A stretch of 64,000 nt of DNA from Pseudomonadales bacterium (GTDB taxonomy: Bacteria > Pseudomonadota > Gammaproteobacteria > Pseudomonadales > Azotimanducaceae), in assembly GCA_041395945.1 (NCBI GenBank), contig JAWKZN010000002.1, positions 248,001 through 312,000 of the forward strand. Direction: 5' to 3'. The notes beneath the pieces are model-generated. The model saw only the letters and a program-made list of their open reading frames with translations. It ran no database searches and was not told the origin of the DNA. A program made the translations under genes and the position numbers. Below, one piece after another: positions 1 through 8,458 of the stretch; position 1 is the first letter of the stretch; each line of letters opens with the position of its first letter.

Positions 1-3000
1 CCGTAATCGTGAGTACATTGCCGTTGCCGTCGTAGGTGTAGGCCGTGGACTCCACCACCGGAGAACCACCCACGGTTCTGGTAATCGCCGACGAGGTGCG
101 CCTGCCCAGCGTATCGTAGTTAAACGACCTGACCAGCCCGTTTGGCGAAGTGATCGTGGTTGCGTTACCGGAAGCATCGTAACCAAGTGTCGTGACCCCG
201 GCAGCCGTGGTCAGTGCGGTGGGGTTGCCCTGCGCGTTGTAGGTCAGCCCCTGCACAAGATCGCCGTTTGCATCGCGTTGCGCGGTCACGTTGCCATTCG
301 TATCAAAGGAGAAGTTCAGCTCCTCGCCACCGGCCGCCGCGATCTGGGTGATGCGTCCGGCCGAATCGTAAGCGTAGCTGGTGAGGTTGCCTAGCGGATC
401 GGTCTCCGAGGTCATCTGGTCATTGGCGTTGTACGTGAACGACCGGACAAAACCGTTCGGATTCGTCTCGGTCAGCTTGTTGCCACGACTGTCGTATGTA
501 AACGTGCTGGCTGCGGCACCCACGCTGCCTGAAACGACATTGCCGTCCTCGTCGTACTGCACCACCCGGATCGTGCCACCACCATCTGTAACAGTTTCGG
601 TGCCGTTGATGACGTCATGGTCGTACTCGCGACGGTTACCAGCACCGTCGATCTGCGCGATGAGGCGTCCGCCCGCATCGTATTCGTTGCGTAGAGGGGT
701 ATTCCCCAATGGATCAATTATCTGAGTGAGATAGTGGTCCGGCGCATAGACGAAGGTCGTGGCATTGGCCGCACGATCAGTGACAAGACTCAGATCGCCA
801 TTGCTGTCGTAACTGTAAGTAATCGGGTTATTCACCGGATCCCGGATGGTGGTGATGCGGCCCTGACCGTCGCGGGTAAAAGACACGGACTTGCCGCTCG
901 AATGCACAACGCCGCTGTTGCTGATGAACAGTGAATTGCCGTTGGCATCGCCGATGCGTTCGACCCCGTTGATCAGATTGAGATCGTACTCCCGTCCGTC
1001 GAGGGTGGTGAGGCGCACATCCTGCGGGTTGTACACCAATCCAAATCGAGAATCGAAGATGTCATAGGTCAGTGAGTCAGAGCCGTTCATCCACGCCACT
1101 TCATTGGTGCCGATTATGTCGAGCGTCGCTCCCGGCACGCCGCCAACCTGCACGAATGACACCTGGCCGCCCGTACATCCACCGCTGATTGCACTTCCGA
1201 ATCCGAAGAATTCCACCTGAAACGCAAATTTGTAAAACTCGGTATCCGAAAAGCGGACTTCGGTGATGTGGAACAGGTCTTCATTCGCGATGCTGCATGG
1301 CGGATTGAAGAATCCCCCGCCTGGGGTGATGAACCAACCCGCCCCCAGTTCCCTGTTGTTGGTGTAGGTGCCTTCGTTCTCCACTTCCAGATGCCAGCCG
1401 TTGCCGAAATCCTCCACTGCGCTGCGACGTCGACTGTCGTAGGTGCGCTTGATGGTGATCGGTATACCCGCCACCGGTACCTTCAGGTCCGTGTAGGTGA
1501 TCGTGAAGACGCCCGGTTTGAACTCACCGTCCGCCGTGTATACGCGTATCGTCTGCGCCGACAGTCCGTTGATGTCGATCGCACTCAGGCGGATATCGTA
1601 GAGCCCGTTCTCCAGCACGCTGGTGTCGAGTGCGCCGAGCACACCGCTCTCCACCGCCTGGGTGCCGGTATCGAAGGTCGTGAACGGATCTCCGCTGCCG
1701 GTAGCCCGGTAGGCGAGTTCGTAGCTCACCAGGGTGAGGTCCGTGGCCGTTCCGGTGAACTCCGCCACACCCGTGATATCACTCCCCTCCGCGGGTGCCG
1801 TGATCGACACGACCGGGGGTGCCGTATCCGTCGACGGATCCACCGCGTTGAACACCACGGTATCGGTGCCGGTGTTGCCGGTCGGGTCGGTAGCAGTGGC
1901 TACCGCCGTGTAGCTGCCAAGCGTTGGGGGCACGAACTGAGCCTGATGGCTTGCGTCGAGGACCAGCGGTGCACCGTTCACCTCGAGGGTCCGACTCAGC
2001 ACGAAGACATTGTCGGTGGCGTTGACTGTCAGAGTCACAGTGCCGCCCGGGATCGTAGCACCCGGTACCGCGACCAGATCGACTACCGGTGCCTCGTTGT
2101 CCGGAATCCCCGCGGCGACGACGGCCACGACCTGGGTCGCGACGTTACCCGCCGGATCCGTCGCGGTGGCGGTAAAGGTATAGGTACCGGGAATAAACGG
2201 CGTGTAGCTGCCTGCACCCGCAGCGTTCAGTGCAATCGGCTGATCCACCGGGCCGCCGGCAGGACCGGTCACCGTCACGCCGAAAGACGCTACCGCGATG
2301 TTATCCGTTGCACTGGCATTGATTGCGATCGGATTGGTGATGTCGACCGGATCCGGGGTTGCGCTCAGGGTTACCACCGGATCATCGACATCCGCCAGTA
2401 CCGTGATCGTCGTGGACTGGAAGCCCGAATTGCCTGCAGCATCTGCAGCTTCGGCAAGCACGGTCAGCGCACCGATGGCAAGCGGCGCATAGTTCGCTGT
2501 ACCAGCAGAAGTCAGCGGAACGTTGACACCGCCGACGGTCAACGTACGGCTGACGACACCGCGATCATCGGTCGCGGTCACCTGGAAGCTGGCACTCTGA
2601 CCCTGTGTGACAGTGTCCGGGGTCACGTTGACCGTGACTATTGGATCGGCCACGTCATTGGCCTGCGCAAGGAAGGCGGCCTGTCGGTTCGAGACATTGG
2701 CGAGGTTGTCCGTCGAGGTGACGCTGACGCTGTGCACACCGATCTGGCTCGGCACGAAACTGTACTGCCCACCACCGAGATCGGTGGGTGCTGTGGTGCT
2801 GGTATCGGGCTGCACGATCTGTACCGAGGTGGATGCCACGCCGTCCTCATCGAAGGTGCTGACCAGGATGCTGACCGTGTCGGTCACCTCAATGTAGTCC
2901 GGTGTAATGTCGATCAGAATCCGCGGCGCGGCTATGCCGTTGTCGTAGTAGCGGTTCTGACCCTGGGGTGTGGCCACCAGCAGGTCGAGATCGAAGTCCT

Positions 3001-4093
3001 CGTCCGCATCGACAAAGGCCACTCCAAAGCTGCGACGATCATCGACCGGCAATTCAGTCGCCGTGGCGTCGCTGAAGGTACCGGCACCGTCGTTCAACAG
3101 CAGATGATCCTGGCCGAGCGCTCCTACCAGCAGATCCAGCGACCCGTCGAAATCGATGTCACCGGTCACCACCTTCACCGCAAAGCCGTTGACTACCGGC
3201 ACCTGCCCCGCGCCCGCCTGCACAAAGGTCCCGGCACCATCACTGTTGATCAGCAGCCCGACACCGGCGCCGCCTTGAGCTACCGCGATGTCGTTGTCGC
3301 CATCCCCGTCCGCATCGAAAATCACCGCATCACCGGAGCCATCGAGTGCCACTGGCAACTGTGCTGCCGTTACATCCGTGAATGTGCCCAGGTTGTCGTT
3401 CAGATGCAGACGGTTCTGACCGGAAAAGTTGGCAAAGAAAATGTCGGGTGAGCCATCGCCGTTGACATCATCCAGTGCAACGCCGTAACTCAGATCCGTA
3501 TCCGCCGCGAGTCGTCCTGCCGGAGCACCTGCAAACACCCCCGCTCCGTTGTTCAGCAGCAGTTGATTGGCCGATGCACGATTGGCAACCACCGCATCGA
3601 TGTCGCCATCGCCATCCACATCGTCCAGCGCCACATCGAGGCTGGTGGCGTTTCCGACCGGCAGACGGGCAGCTGTCTGATCCGTAAAGAAGCCGGAACC
3701 ATTGTTGATCAGGATCCGATTCTGACCATCTCCCACCAGCAGAGCATCCACACCATTGACGCCGTCGACATCGGCGAAGGCCACAGCCAGCGTGGTGTGC
3801 AGCATCGCCGGTAATCTGGTCGCGGTCTCGTCGACAAAGTTCCCGGAGCCGTCGTTCACCAGCAGCCGGCTCTGACCGCGATTGGCCACCAGCACATCGA
3901 AACCGTTCACCCCGTCGATGTCAGCGACCGCGAAATCGTAGGAATCATCAGTGTCTACCGGGAAGCGGGTGTCGGTCTGATCGTTGTAGGCACCAAAGGC
4001 GGAGCCGATCAGAAACCAGGGCTGCAGCAGCGCGATGATGAGCGCGTAACTTATCGATCTCAGCCCCGGAGTTGTCTTTCTCAATGCTCGCAC
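1..4093 (-). CDS. Exported FG-GAP/Ig-like/RHS-repeat giant surface protein (3' end outside window)
   Basis: The frame is open from a GTG at 4093 (AGGAG eight bases upstream) to the window edge, so at least 1364 residues are present and the C-terminus is missing. An N-terminal hydrophobic segment (about residues 12-32) looks like a signal peptide. About residues 35-390 are FG-GAP/VCBS repeats of the type VADIDG..DVLVAN....LLVNDG, as in integrin-like beta-propellers. Then come four or more bacterial Ig-like domains (about 390-800, TATDPAGN-type motifs). The last part contains RHS/YD repeats (SYAYDSAGRIT, FTYDSRGNKLTETN). Surface-exposed or secreted location is inferred. RHS proteins often carry a variable C-terminal toxin or enzyme, which cannot be seen here. 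It follows the lipoprotein gene at 4118-4570 by 24 bp and is probably co-transcribed with it. Confidence 0.9.
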   Translation of the reverse strand, partial: MRALRKTTPGLRSISYALIIALLQPWFLIGSAFGAYNDQTDTRFPVDTDDSYDFAVADIDGVNGFDVLVANRGQSRLLVNDGSGNFVDETATRLPAMLHTTLAVAFADVDGVNGVDALLVGDGQNRILINNGSGFFTDQTAARLPVGNATSLDVALDDVDGDGDIDAVVANRASANQLLLNNGAGVFAGAPAGRLAADTDLSYGVALDDVNGDGSPDIFFANFSGQNRLHLNDNLGTFTDVTAAQLPVALDGSGDAVIFDADGDGDNDIAVAQGGAGVGLLINSDGAGTFVQAGAGQVPVVNGFAVKVVTGDIDFDGSLDLLVGALGQDHLLLNDGAGTFSDATATELPVDDRRSFGVAFVDADEDFDLDLLVATPQGQNRYYDNGIAAPRILIDITPDYIEVTDTVSILVSTFDEDGVASTSVQIVQPDTSTTAPTDLGGGQYSFVPSQIGVHSVSVTSTDNLANVSNRQAAFLAQANDVADPIVTVNVTPDTVTQGQSASFQVTATDDRGVVSRTLTVGGVNVPLTSAGTANYAPLAIGALTVLAEAADAAGNSGFQSTTITVLADVDDPVVTLSATPDPVDITNPIAINASATDNIAVASFGVTVTGPAGGPVDQPIALNAAGAGSYTPFIPGTYTFTATATDPAGNVATQVVAVVAAGIPDNEAPVVDLVAVPGATIPGGTVTLTVNATDNVFVLSRTLEVNGAPLVLDASHQAQFVPPTLGSYTAVATATDPTGNTGTDTVVFNAVDPSTDTAPPVVSITAPAEGSDITGVAEFTGTATDLTLVSYELAYRATGSGDPFTTFDTGTQAVESGVLGALDTSVLENGLYDIRLSAIDINGLSAQTIRVYTADGEFKPGVFTITYTDLKVPVAGIPITIKRTYDSRRRSAVEDFGNGWHLEVENEGTYTNNRELGAGWFITPGGGFFNPPCSIANEDLFHITEVRFSDTEFYKFAFQVEFFGFGSAISGGCTGGQVSFVQVGGVPGATLDIIGTNEVAWMNGSDSLTYDIFDSRFGLVYNPQDVRLTTLDGREYDLNLINGVERIGDANGNSLFISNSGVVHSSGKSVSFTRDGQGRITTIRDPVNNPITYSYDSNGDLSLVTDRAANATTFVYAPDHYLTQIIDPLGNTPLRNEYDAGGRLIAQIDGAGNRREYDHDVINGTETVTDGGGTIRVVQYDEDGNVVSGSVGAAASTFTYDSRGNKLTETNPNGFVRSFTYNANDQMTSETDPLGNLTSYAYDSAGRITQIAAAGGEELNFSFDTNGNVTAQRDANGDLVQGLTYNAQGNPTALTTAAGVTTLGYDASGNATTITSPNGLVRSFNYDTLGRRTSSAITRTVGGSPVVESTAYTYDGNGNVLTIT

Positions 4094-4117
4094 AGCCTCG
4101 TCTCCTGATGACGTCCG

Positions 4118-4570
4118 TCAGCCGGCTTCGCGGTTCAGATCGGGAACCGCGTCGTCGCCGTCACCTGTTGGTTTGTGTTGTTCGTATAGTTCGCGCAGTG
4201 AATGCAGCGCGCTGAAATCCAGATCTGCCGGTAATTGCGACAGATCGTTGAAATACAGGTCCCAGAGTTCTGCGGCATCCATCCACCCGCGGCCGGGGAT
4301 GTAGATCTGATCGCCGGATTCGTTGTAGCGCAGGCTTGTGGACAGCTGCGCTGAGTCGACGGGCTGGTCGACCGGGCGTTGGTCTGCAGACTGGTGGAGC
4401 GAGGAATCCTGGATGGCTGCGGCCCGAGAGGCCTCCATGGCGGGATCCGCCACCTGGCGGGTCGCGGACTTCGGCTCGCCACATCCCCATGACAGAAGCA
4501 TGACTACGGCAACGAGTCCGTAACGGACCCGGAATACCCTCGTCCCTTTGCTATCGATCAGCTGAACCAA
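4118..4570 (-). CDS. Small lipoprotein, function unknown
   Basis: A 150-residue protein with a charged N-terminus, a hydrophobic stretch (about residues 17-28) and a lipobox ending in LLSWGC, so lipidation at about Cys30 is likely. The mature part is Ser/Ala/Gln rich, followed by a short tryptophan-containing segment (IPGRGWMDAAELWDLYF). No family was recognised. The TTG start at 4570 has GAGGGGGA just upstream and an in-frame TGA at 4580-4582, so the N-terminus cannot extend much further. Its stop lies 24 bp before the start of the RHS protein. It may be an accessory lipoprotein for export or anchoring of that protein, which is inference from position only. Confidence 0.65.
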   Translation of the reverse strand: MVQLIDSKGTRVFRVRYGLVAVVMLLSWGCGEPKSATRQVADPAMEASRAAAIQDSSLHQSADQRPVDQPVDSAQLSTSLRYNESGDQIYIPGRGWMDAAELWDLYFNDLSQLPADLDFSALHSLRELYEQHKPTGDGDDAVPDLNREAG

Positions 4571-4574
4571 CCAT

Positions 4575-5072
4575 CCCCCTCAAGCCCGTACATCCCCTGC
4601 AGTCCCGTGCCGTCTTCAGGACCTGCGAATACCCCGGAATTCCAGCCATGGCTCCGTGGACCATGCCGCAAGCAGTCAGAATTCCTCAGGCAGACAAAAT
4701 TCGGAAAGCAATATTCGAGCCGATTCTGGATGTGCCCCCGAGAAGCCTGTCAAGTCAATGACTTAACTGATGGCACCTCGCCGCATTGATGAATGTTTAG
4801 ACAGGGGTGTCAGAAATTCCGACACGGGGGATCTCGATTCATCGCCCGCCGATACCGCATCATGGACCGCACTTCGCTTCAGATAGTCAGAAAATTCAGC
4901 AGGTTAGTGATCACCCTGCATTGCTTTGGCGGGTAACCGGTGGCACCGGATACCCTGTCGGTTTTCTTTCCAGCCATGCGGAGAAAATCATCAACCGCGC
5001 GGATGGACCGCTCCAGGCAATTGCCCGAATGATGTCTGGAAAGCCTCAGCCAGCTCGGCTAGCCTGCCGCGC
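4575..5072. other. Intergenic region with a short palindrome
   Basis: About 500 bp between the divergently transcribed lipoprotein gene and the VTT-family gene. Short frames here have no RBS or protein-like composition. A small perfect palindrome, AAGTCAATGACTT (4752-4764), is the only ordered element seen and could be an operator. No sigma-54 promoter was found. Confidence 0.5.
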
Positions 5073-5669
5073 GTGAAACAGGGCCTGTCCAGAACCGCCG
5101 GAGTGGTCGCAATCGCTTTGCTGATGCCGATCATCCCGTTTGTTCTGCTGGGTGAATTGCCAGGCGAGCGCTGGCTTTCGGCAAGTGATGACAACAGCTT
5201 GCGATTCGCCCTCACCGGCGCCGGTCTGCTGGTGATCGACGTACTGCTGCCGGTACCGTCGAGCATCATTGCTACCCTGCTGGGTGCCCGTCTGGGGTTT
5301 CTCGCCGGATGGCTGGCAGGCTGCCTGGGACTGACGCTCGGTAACCTGATCGGCTACGGGGTGGGTCGGCTGTGGCCCGCCCGCTACGCGCCGGACATCC
5401 CAGACCGGCCGACGTTACTCGCGCTGATCCTCAGCCGGCCGGTACCGATCGTCGCCGAAGCGGTAACCATTGCGGCCGGAGCCGCACGGGCGCCTTTTGC
5501 CCAGGTTGCTCTCGCAAGCCTCGCCGGTAATCTTGCCTATACCGGAGTACTCGCCGCCAGCGGTGCGGCTCTACTGAGCACGCAGTGGCATGCTGTCGGA
5601 CTGCTCGTGACACTCGCGGCGCCTGTCCTGGGCTGGCTGCTCTGGCAGCGATCGCGGACCGCACCCTGA
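5073..5669 (+). CDS. VTT/SNARE-associated (TVP38/DedA-like) integral membrane protein
   Basis: A 198-residue membrane protein with about five hydrophobic segments. The central part (VLLPVPSSIIATLLGARLG followed by GNLIGYGVGRL) has the re-entrant Pro/Gly-rich pattern of the VTT domain family (TVP38/TMEM64, DedA, YqjA), members of which act in lipid scrambling or membrane homeostasis. The frame is open back to 4926, but the extra N-terminus is Pro/His/Cys rich and not membrane-like. GTG at 5073 (KQGLSRTAGVVAIALL) places a positive charge before the first helix and is preferred. Substrate is unknown. Confidence 0.75.
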   Translation: MKQGLSRTAGVVAIALLMPIIPFVLLGELPGERWLSASDDNSLRFALTGAGLLVIDVLLPVPSSIIATLLGARLGFLAGWLAGCLGLTLGNLIGYGVGRLWPARYAPDIPDRPTLLALILSRPVPIVAEAVTIAAGAARAPFAQVALASLAGNLAYTGVLAASGAALLSTQWHAVGLLVTLAAPVLGWLLWQRSRTAP

Positions 5670-5691
5670 CGCGGGCTGATCGCGGGGTCAG

Positions 5692-6411
5692 CTACCGCGA
5701 TCGAGCCATCGTCCACCGACGCCGGGACAGACCCAGCGCAAGCAGTCCCGCACCCAGCAGCAGGCTGGTGGCAGGCTCCGGCACCGAAACACTCCCGATA
5801 CTGAGAACCGAGGAAAAGTAGACGACCTCCGCACTGTCCGGATCCGCATGGGCAAGGAAGAACCCGCCCGCAGGCATGATGGTGCTCAGGAGAAAATCGA
5901 TGGATGCGACCTCACCGGCGGCCAGCACGAAATCCCAACCCAGTGCCATGGAAACGTCATCTACGAGTCCCGCCGGTACGCCATTGGAATTGTCGAGCAG
6001 TGACGAGAAGAAGTTGTCAAACACGTCGCCGAACACATACCCGGGCTCGTCGATTTCCCAGCTCTGACCCGCGCTCGCCGCGCCCGAGACAGCACCGTAC
6101 TCGTTGAAGAAAGTGTTGACCCCCTCGCTCATCTCATGGTCGACGAACAGATCGACCGAATGCATCCCGGCGCCGGTCACGGTAAGACTGAGGGTGCCCA
6201 GCCCGGTCCCGTAGTCGAACAGCGTATCGTTGACACCGGCCGCTGAGAGCAGGGCGAAGTCACTGTCACAGGGGCCAAAATTACAGGTCGTGACGCCATC
6301 GATATTGATACCGTAATCGAACAGCACGATATCGGCCGCGCTCTGCGCCGCCCACAGCGTTCCGAGCAGCATCAGTCCGGAAATGCCAAGTTTCTGTGAA
6401 AAGGTTTTCAA
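5692..6411 (-). CDS. PEP-CTERM sorting-signal exported protein
   Basis: A protein of about 239 residues with an N-terminal signal peptide and a C-terminal PEP-CTERM tripartite tag: VPEPAT, a hydrophobic helix (SLLLGAGLLALGL) and a basic tail (SRRRW). Such tags are recognised by exosortase/EpsH systems, and the proteins are linked to exopolysaccharide or biofilm matrix. No exosortase is in this window. The frame is open to 6543, but residues before the TTG at 6411 are not signal-like. From 6411 the protein begins LKTFSQKLG with a hydrophobic core right after, and GAGGG lies upstream. The body is Gly/Asp/Ser rich, beta-type, with no recognised catalytic domain. Confidence 0.8.
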   Translation of the reverse strand: MKTFSQKLGISGLMLLGTLWAAQSAADIVLFDYGINIDGVTTCNFGPCDSDFALLSAAGVNDTLFDYGTGLGTLSLTVTGAGMHSVDLFVDHEMSEGVNTFFNEYGAVSGAASAGQSWEIDEPGYVFGDVFDNFFSSLLDNSNGVPAGLVDDVSMALGWDFVLAAGEVASIDFLLSTIMPAGGFFLAHADPDSAEVVYFSSVLSIGSVSVPEPATSLLLGAGLLALGLSRRRWTMARSR

Positions 6412-6734
6412 CTGCCTACCCTCACCGGTTTTACAATTCGTCTCTTCATACGGCTCCTGTGGAACGTGCCCTGCAGCGAGGCCGCGGTCGCGGAGTTTTT
6501 CACGCAAGTTTTGCACCAACCAGAAATAGACATGGTTAATCAATCAGTTAGCAACCCAGACCAGGGCTGCGTGGTGCCGACTGTCTTGCCCGCTTATCAC
6601 CCCAGGTGCCCTGCTGCTGATGAAATTAACCGCCGTCAGGCGCCTAACCCCATGTTTTCACAGCATATATTGGATATCAGAACGACAGACCGACAGGAAC
6701 AGCGCCTGGCATAAACTGTTCAGTTTTTCGACAC
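6412..6734. other. Intergenic region upstream of the PEP-CTERM gene
   Basis: About 320 bp, locally more AT-rich than its surroundings, between the stop of the YdjY-like gene and the start of the PEP-CTERM gene. It should hold the PEP-CTERM promoter. No convincing -24/-12 or -35/-10 pair, hairpin terminator or RNA gene was recognised. Confidence 0.4.
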
Positions 6735-7424
6735 TCACCGTACCTGACTGCGGGAGACGAGCACTTCGACACGCGTGGCCGCCGGCGGCATCAGCGTCGG
6801 ATTCGCTGTGACGGCACCGTAATCACCCAGCCCGAGGCCGGTACGATGCTGCAGGATGCTGTCCGGATCGTGCACCACACCGATCAGCGTGCCGAATGAT
6901 TCCGCCATATAGGTGCCATCTTCTGTGAACCGGGAGCCAATGTAGACCCAGTCATGAGTCACAGGCCCGCCTTCGTTGCGCAGCAGTTCCCCGAGCGGAT
7001 ATTCATGCTGCTCACCTCGCTCCAGCCAGCGCACCCTGAGATCCACAGCGTCCCCCCGCAGTACCGCAGGATCGAAATGGTAAGCAGGCGGCGTCGCATG
7101 CTCTGCATCGAGGCCGATCAGGATACAGGCGAGGTTGAATGCCACTGCATTCGTATCGAGCTCTATGGTTGCCTCGTAGGCTTTGAATCCACCCCGGGTG
7201 ACGGCCAGGAATTCGATGGGCATGGCGTCCGTGTCAATTTCGAGCACTGCACCCGGGACGCTGAAACGGCCGGCGCGCTGGTCGATCTCGATGGCGCCGA
7301 TTCGATACCGCCCTTCACCGAGATCCTCGACATCGGATGCCGGCGCCTGCGCGCGCGCATACTCCTGCGGGAAACCCAGCAGTACCATGAGGGCGATCAG
7401 CGCGAGGGCTTTCGATCGAACCAT
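6735..7424 (-). CDS. Secreted YdjY-like domain protein
   Basis: A 229-residue exported protein with a clear signal peptide (MVRSKALALIALMVLLGF, cleavage near ARAQA). The mature part has the pattern of the YdjY family: a strand IEIDQRAGRFSVPGAVLEID, then P.EFLAVTRGGFKAYEATIEL and NLACILIGL. The later part ends in a beta-rich segment. YdjY proteins are poorly characterised; in some bacteria they sit near ferredoxin or exported redox genes. The ATG overlaps the TGA of the upstream methyltransferase gene by four bases (ATGA), so translation is coupled. It is the last gene of a radical SAM/methyltransferase operon. It may act on, or bind, the periplasmic product or substrate of that pathway, which is inference. 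Confidence 0.7.
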   Translation of the reverse strand: MVRSKALALIALMVLLGFPQEYARAQAPASDVEDLGEGRYRIGAIEIDQRAGRFSVPGAVLEIDTDAMPIEFLAVTRGGFKAYEATIELDTNAVAFNLACILIGLDAEHATPPAYHFDPAVLRGDAVDLRVRWLERGEQHEYPLGELLRNEGGPVTHDWVYIGSRFTEDGTYMAESFGTLIGVVHDPDSILQHRTGLGLGDYGAVTANPTLMPPAATRVEVLVSRSQVR

Positions 7425-8458
7425 CAGTTTTTCACTCCGCTGACCACACGATGCGGCATCGGTGGCGGAAACGGCTGCACGGTGATCGCCGTCATGCCTG
7501 CCTGTCTCATCCAGGCAGCCACATCCGCATCGGCATGCACTCCACCGTCCGGGGCGGTGAGCATCATGTTGATTCCGAACAGGGCCGCAAACGGAGGGCT
7601 GATGCCACCCGCATCCGTGAATACGTCACTGACGATCAGCCTGCCGCCCGGCAGCAGTGCGTCCGCCGCTCTTCCGATGAGTCGCCGACAGCTCTCCGGG
7701 GTCTCACGATGCAGCAGCCCGGAGATAAGGACGAGGTCGTTGCTGCCCGGGAACACCGTGTCCTGGAAACTACCGGCCAGGGTAGTTACCCGCTCGGCAA
7801 CGCCCATCGTGGCAATGATTTCCCGTGCGTGCGCTACGATGCCCGGAAGATCCAGTACCACGGCGCGCAGCTCTGGGTGGCGTTGTGCGAACAGGGCCGC
7901 ATAGGTGCCCGGACCACCCGCCACATCGAGCATCTGTCGGACACCCTCGAAGGGCACCAGCTCCACCAGCACCCGACCGATACCCAACGCCCGGTCGTGC
8001 ATGCCGTAGACGAAATCCCTGGTCACCGCGGTATCCTCACCCAGATACGTGGCGCTCCCCAGCTGCGGCTCATCGTTGCGCAGTGCCTGTTCGAGCCTTC
8101 CCCAGGTCTGGTAGAGATTGTCGCTGTAGCGGATTGCATTGCCCAGATAGCCGGGTTGTCCGGACACCAGAAATCCAGCCGCCAGCGCGCTGTTCGCATA
8201 GCATCCGGCATCCTCTGTCAGCAGGCCGAGTCCGACACAGGCATTCAACAGCAGCCGGGTGGGGCGCGGTGCCGTGGCGAGCCTCCCGCACAGAGTCTCG
8301 AGGTCGGCAGGGCCATCCGCGAGCCGTTCGAAGACACCGATCCGATTGGCAGTCAACAGCACCTGGGATTCCCAGAACGCGGTCGACAACGCCATGACCG
8401 GTCCCGGATCCTGTCCCGGGACGGTTCCATGCGACGGGGAGGAAGCTGTGGGCTTCAC
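7424..8458 (-). CDS. SAM-dependent O-methyltransferase (acetylserotonin/hydroxyneurosporene methyltransferase-like)
   Basis: About 344 residues. An N-terminal winged-helix dimerisation region (AFWESQVLLTANRIGVFERLADGPADLETL) is followed by a Rossmann methyltransferase fold with motif I LDVAGGPGTYA, acidic motif II AVVLDLPG and post-motif LLPGGRLIVSDVF. This layout matches the plant/bacterial small-molecule O-methyltransferases (ASMT, CrtF, BchU type). The frame is open to 8482, but a GTG at 8458 overlaps the TGA of the radical SAM gene (GTGA), the usual coupled arrangement, and is preferred. It is flanked in the same operon by a radical SAM enzyme and a YdjY-like secreted protein. The substrate is unknown. 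N- or C-methylation cannot be excluded. Confidence 0.85.
   Translation of the reverse strand: MKPTASSPSHGTVPGQDPGPVMALSTAFWESQVLLTANRIGVFERLADGPADLETLCGRLATAPRPTRLLLNACVGLGLLTEDAGCYANSALAAGFLVSGQPGYLGNAIRYSDNLYQTWGRLEQALRNDEPQLGSATYLGEDTAVTRDFVYGMHDRALGIGRVLVELVPFEGVRQMLDVAGGPGTYAALFAQRHPELRAVVLDLPGIVAHAREIIATMGVAERVTTLAGSFQDTVFPGSNDLVLISGLLHRETPESCRRLIGRAADALLPGGRLIVSDVFTDAGGISPPFAALFGINMMLTAPDGGVHADADVAAWMRQAGMTAITVQPFPPPMPHRVVSGVKN

Noticed and set aside
1268..3451. Long open frame on the plus strand (about 727 codons)
   Set aside because: It is antisense to the FG-GAP/Ig-like/RHS protein, whose frame shows recognisable domains and a signal peptide. The plus-strand product is Arg/His/Val-rich with no domain.
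4607..5076. Short plus-strand frames in the region before the VTT-family gene
   Set aside because: No ribosome site, no domain and Pro/Arg/His-rich composition. They overlap the upstream part of the VTT frame, which itself lacks support.
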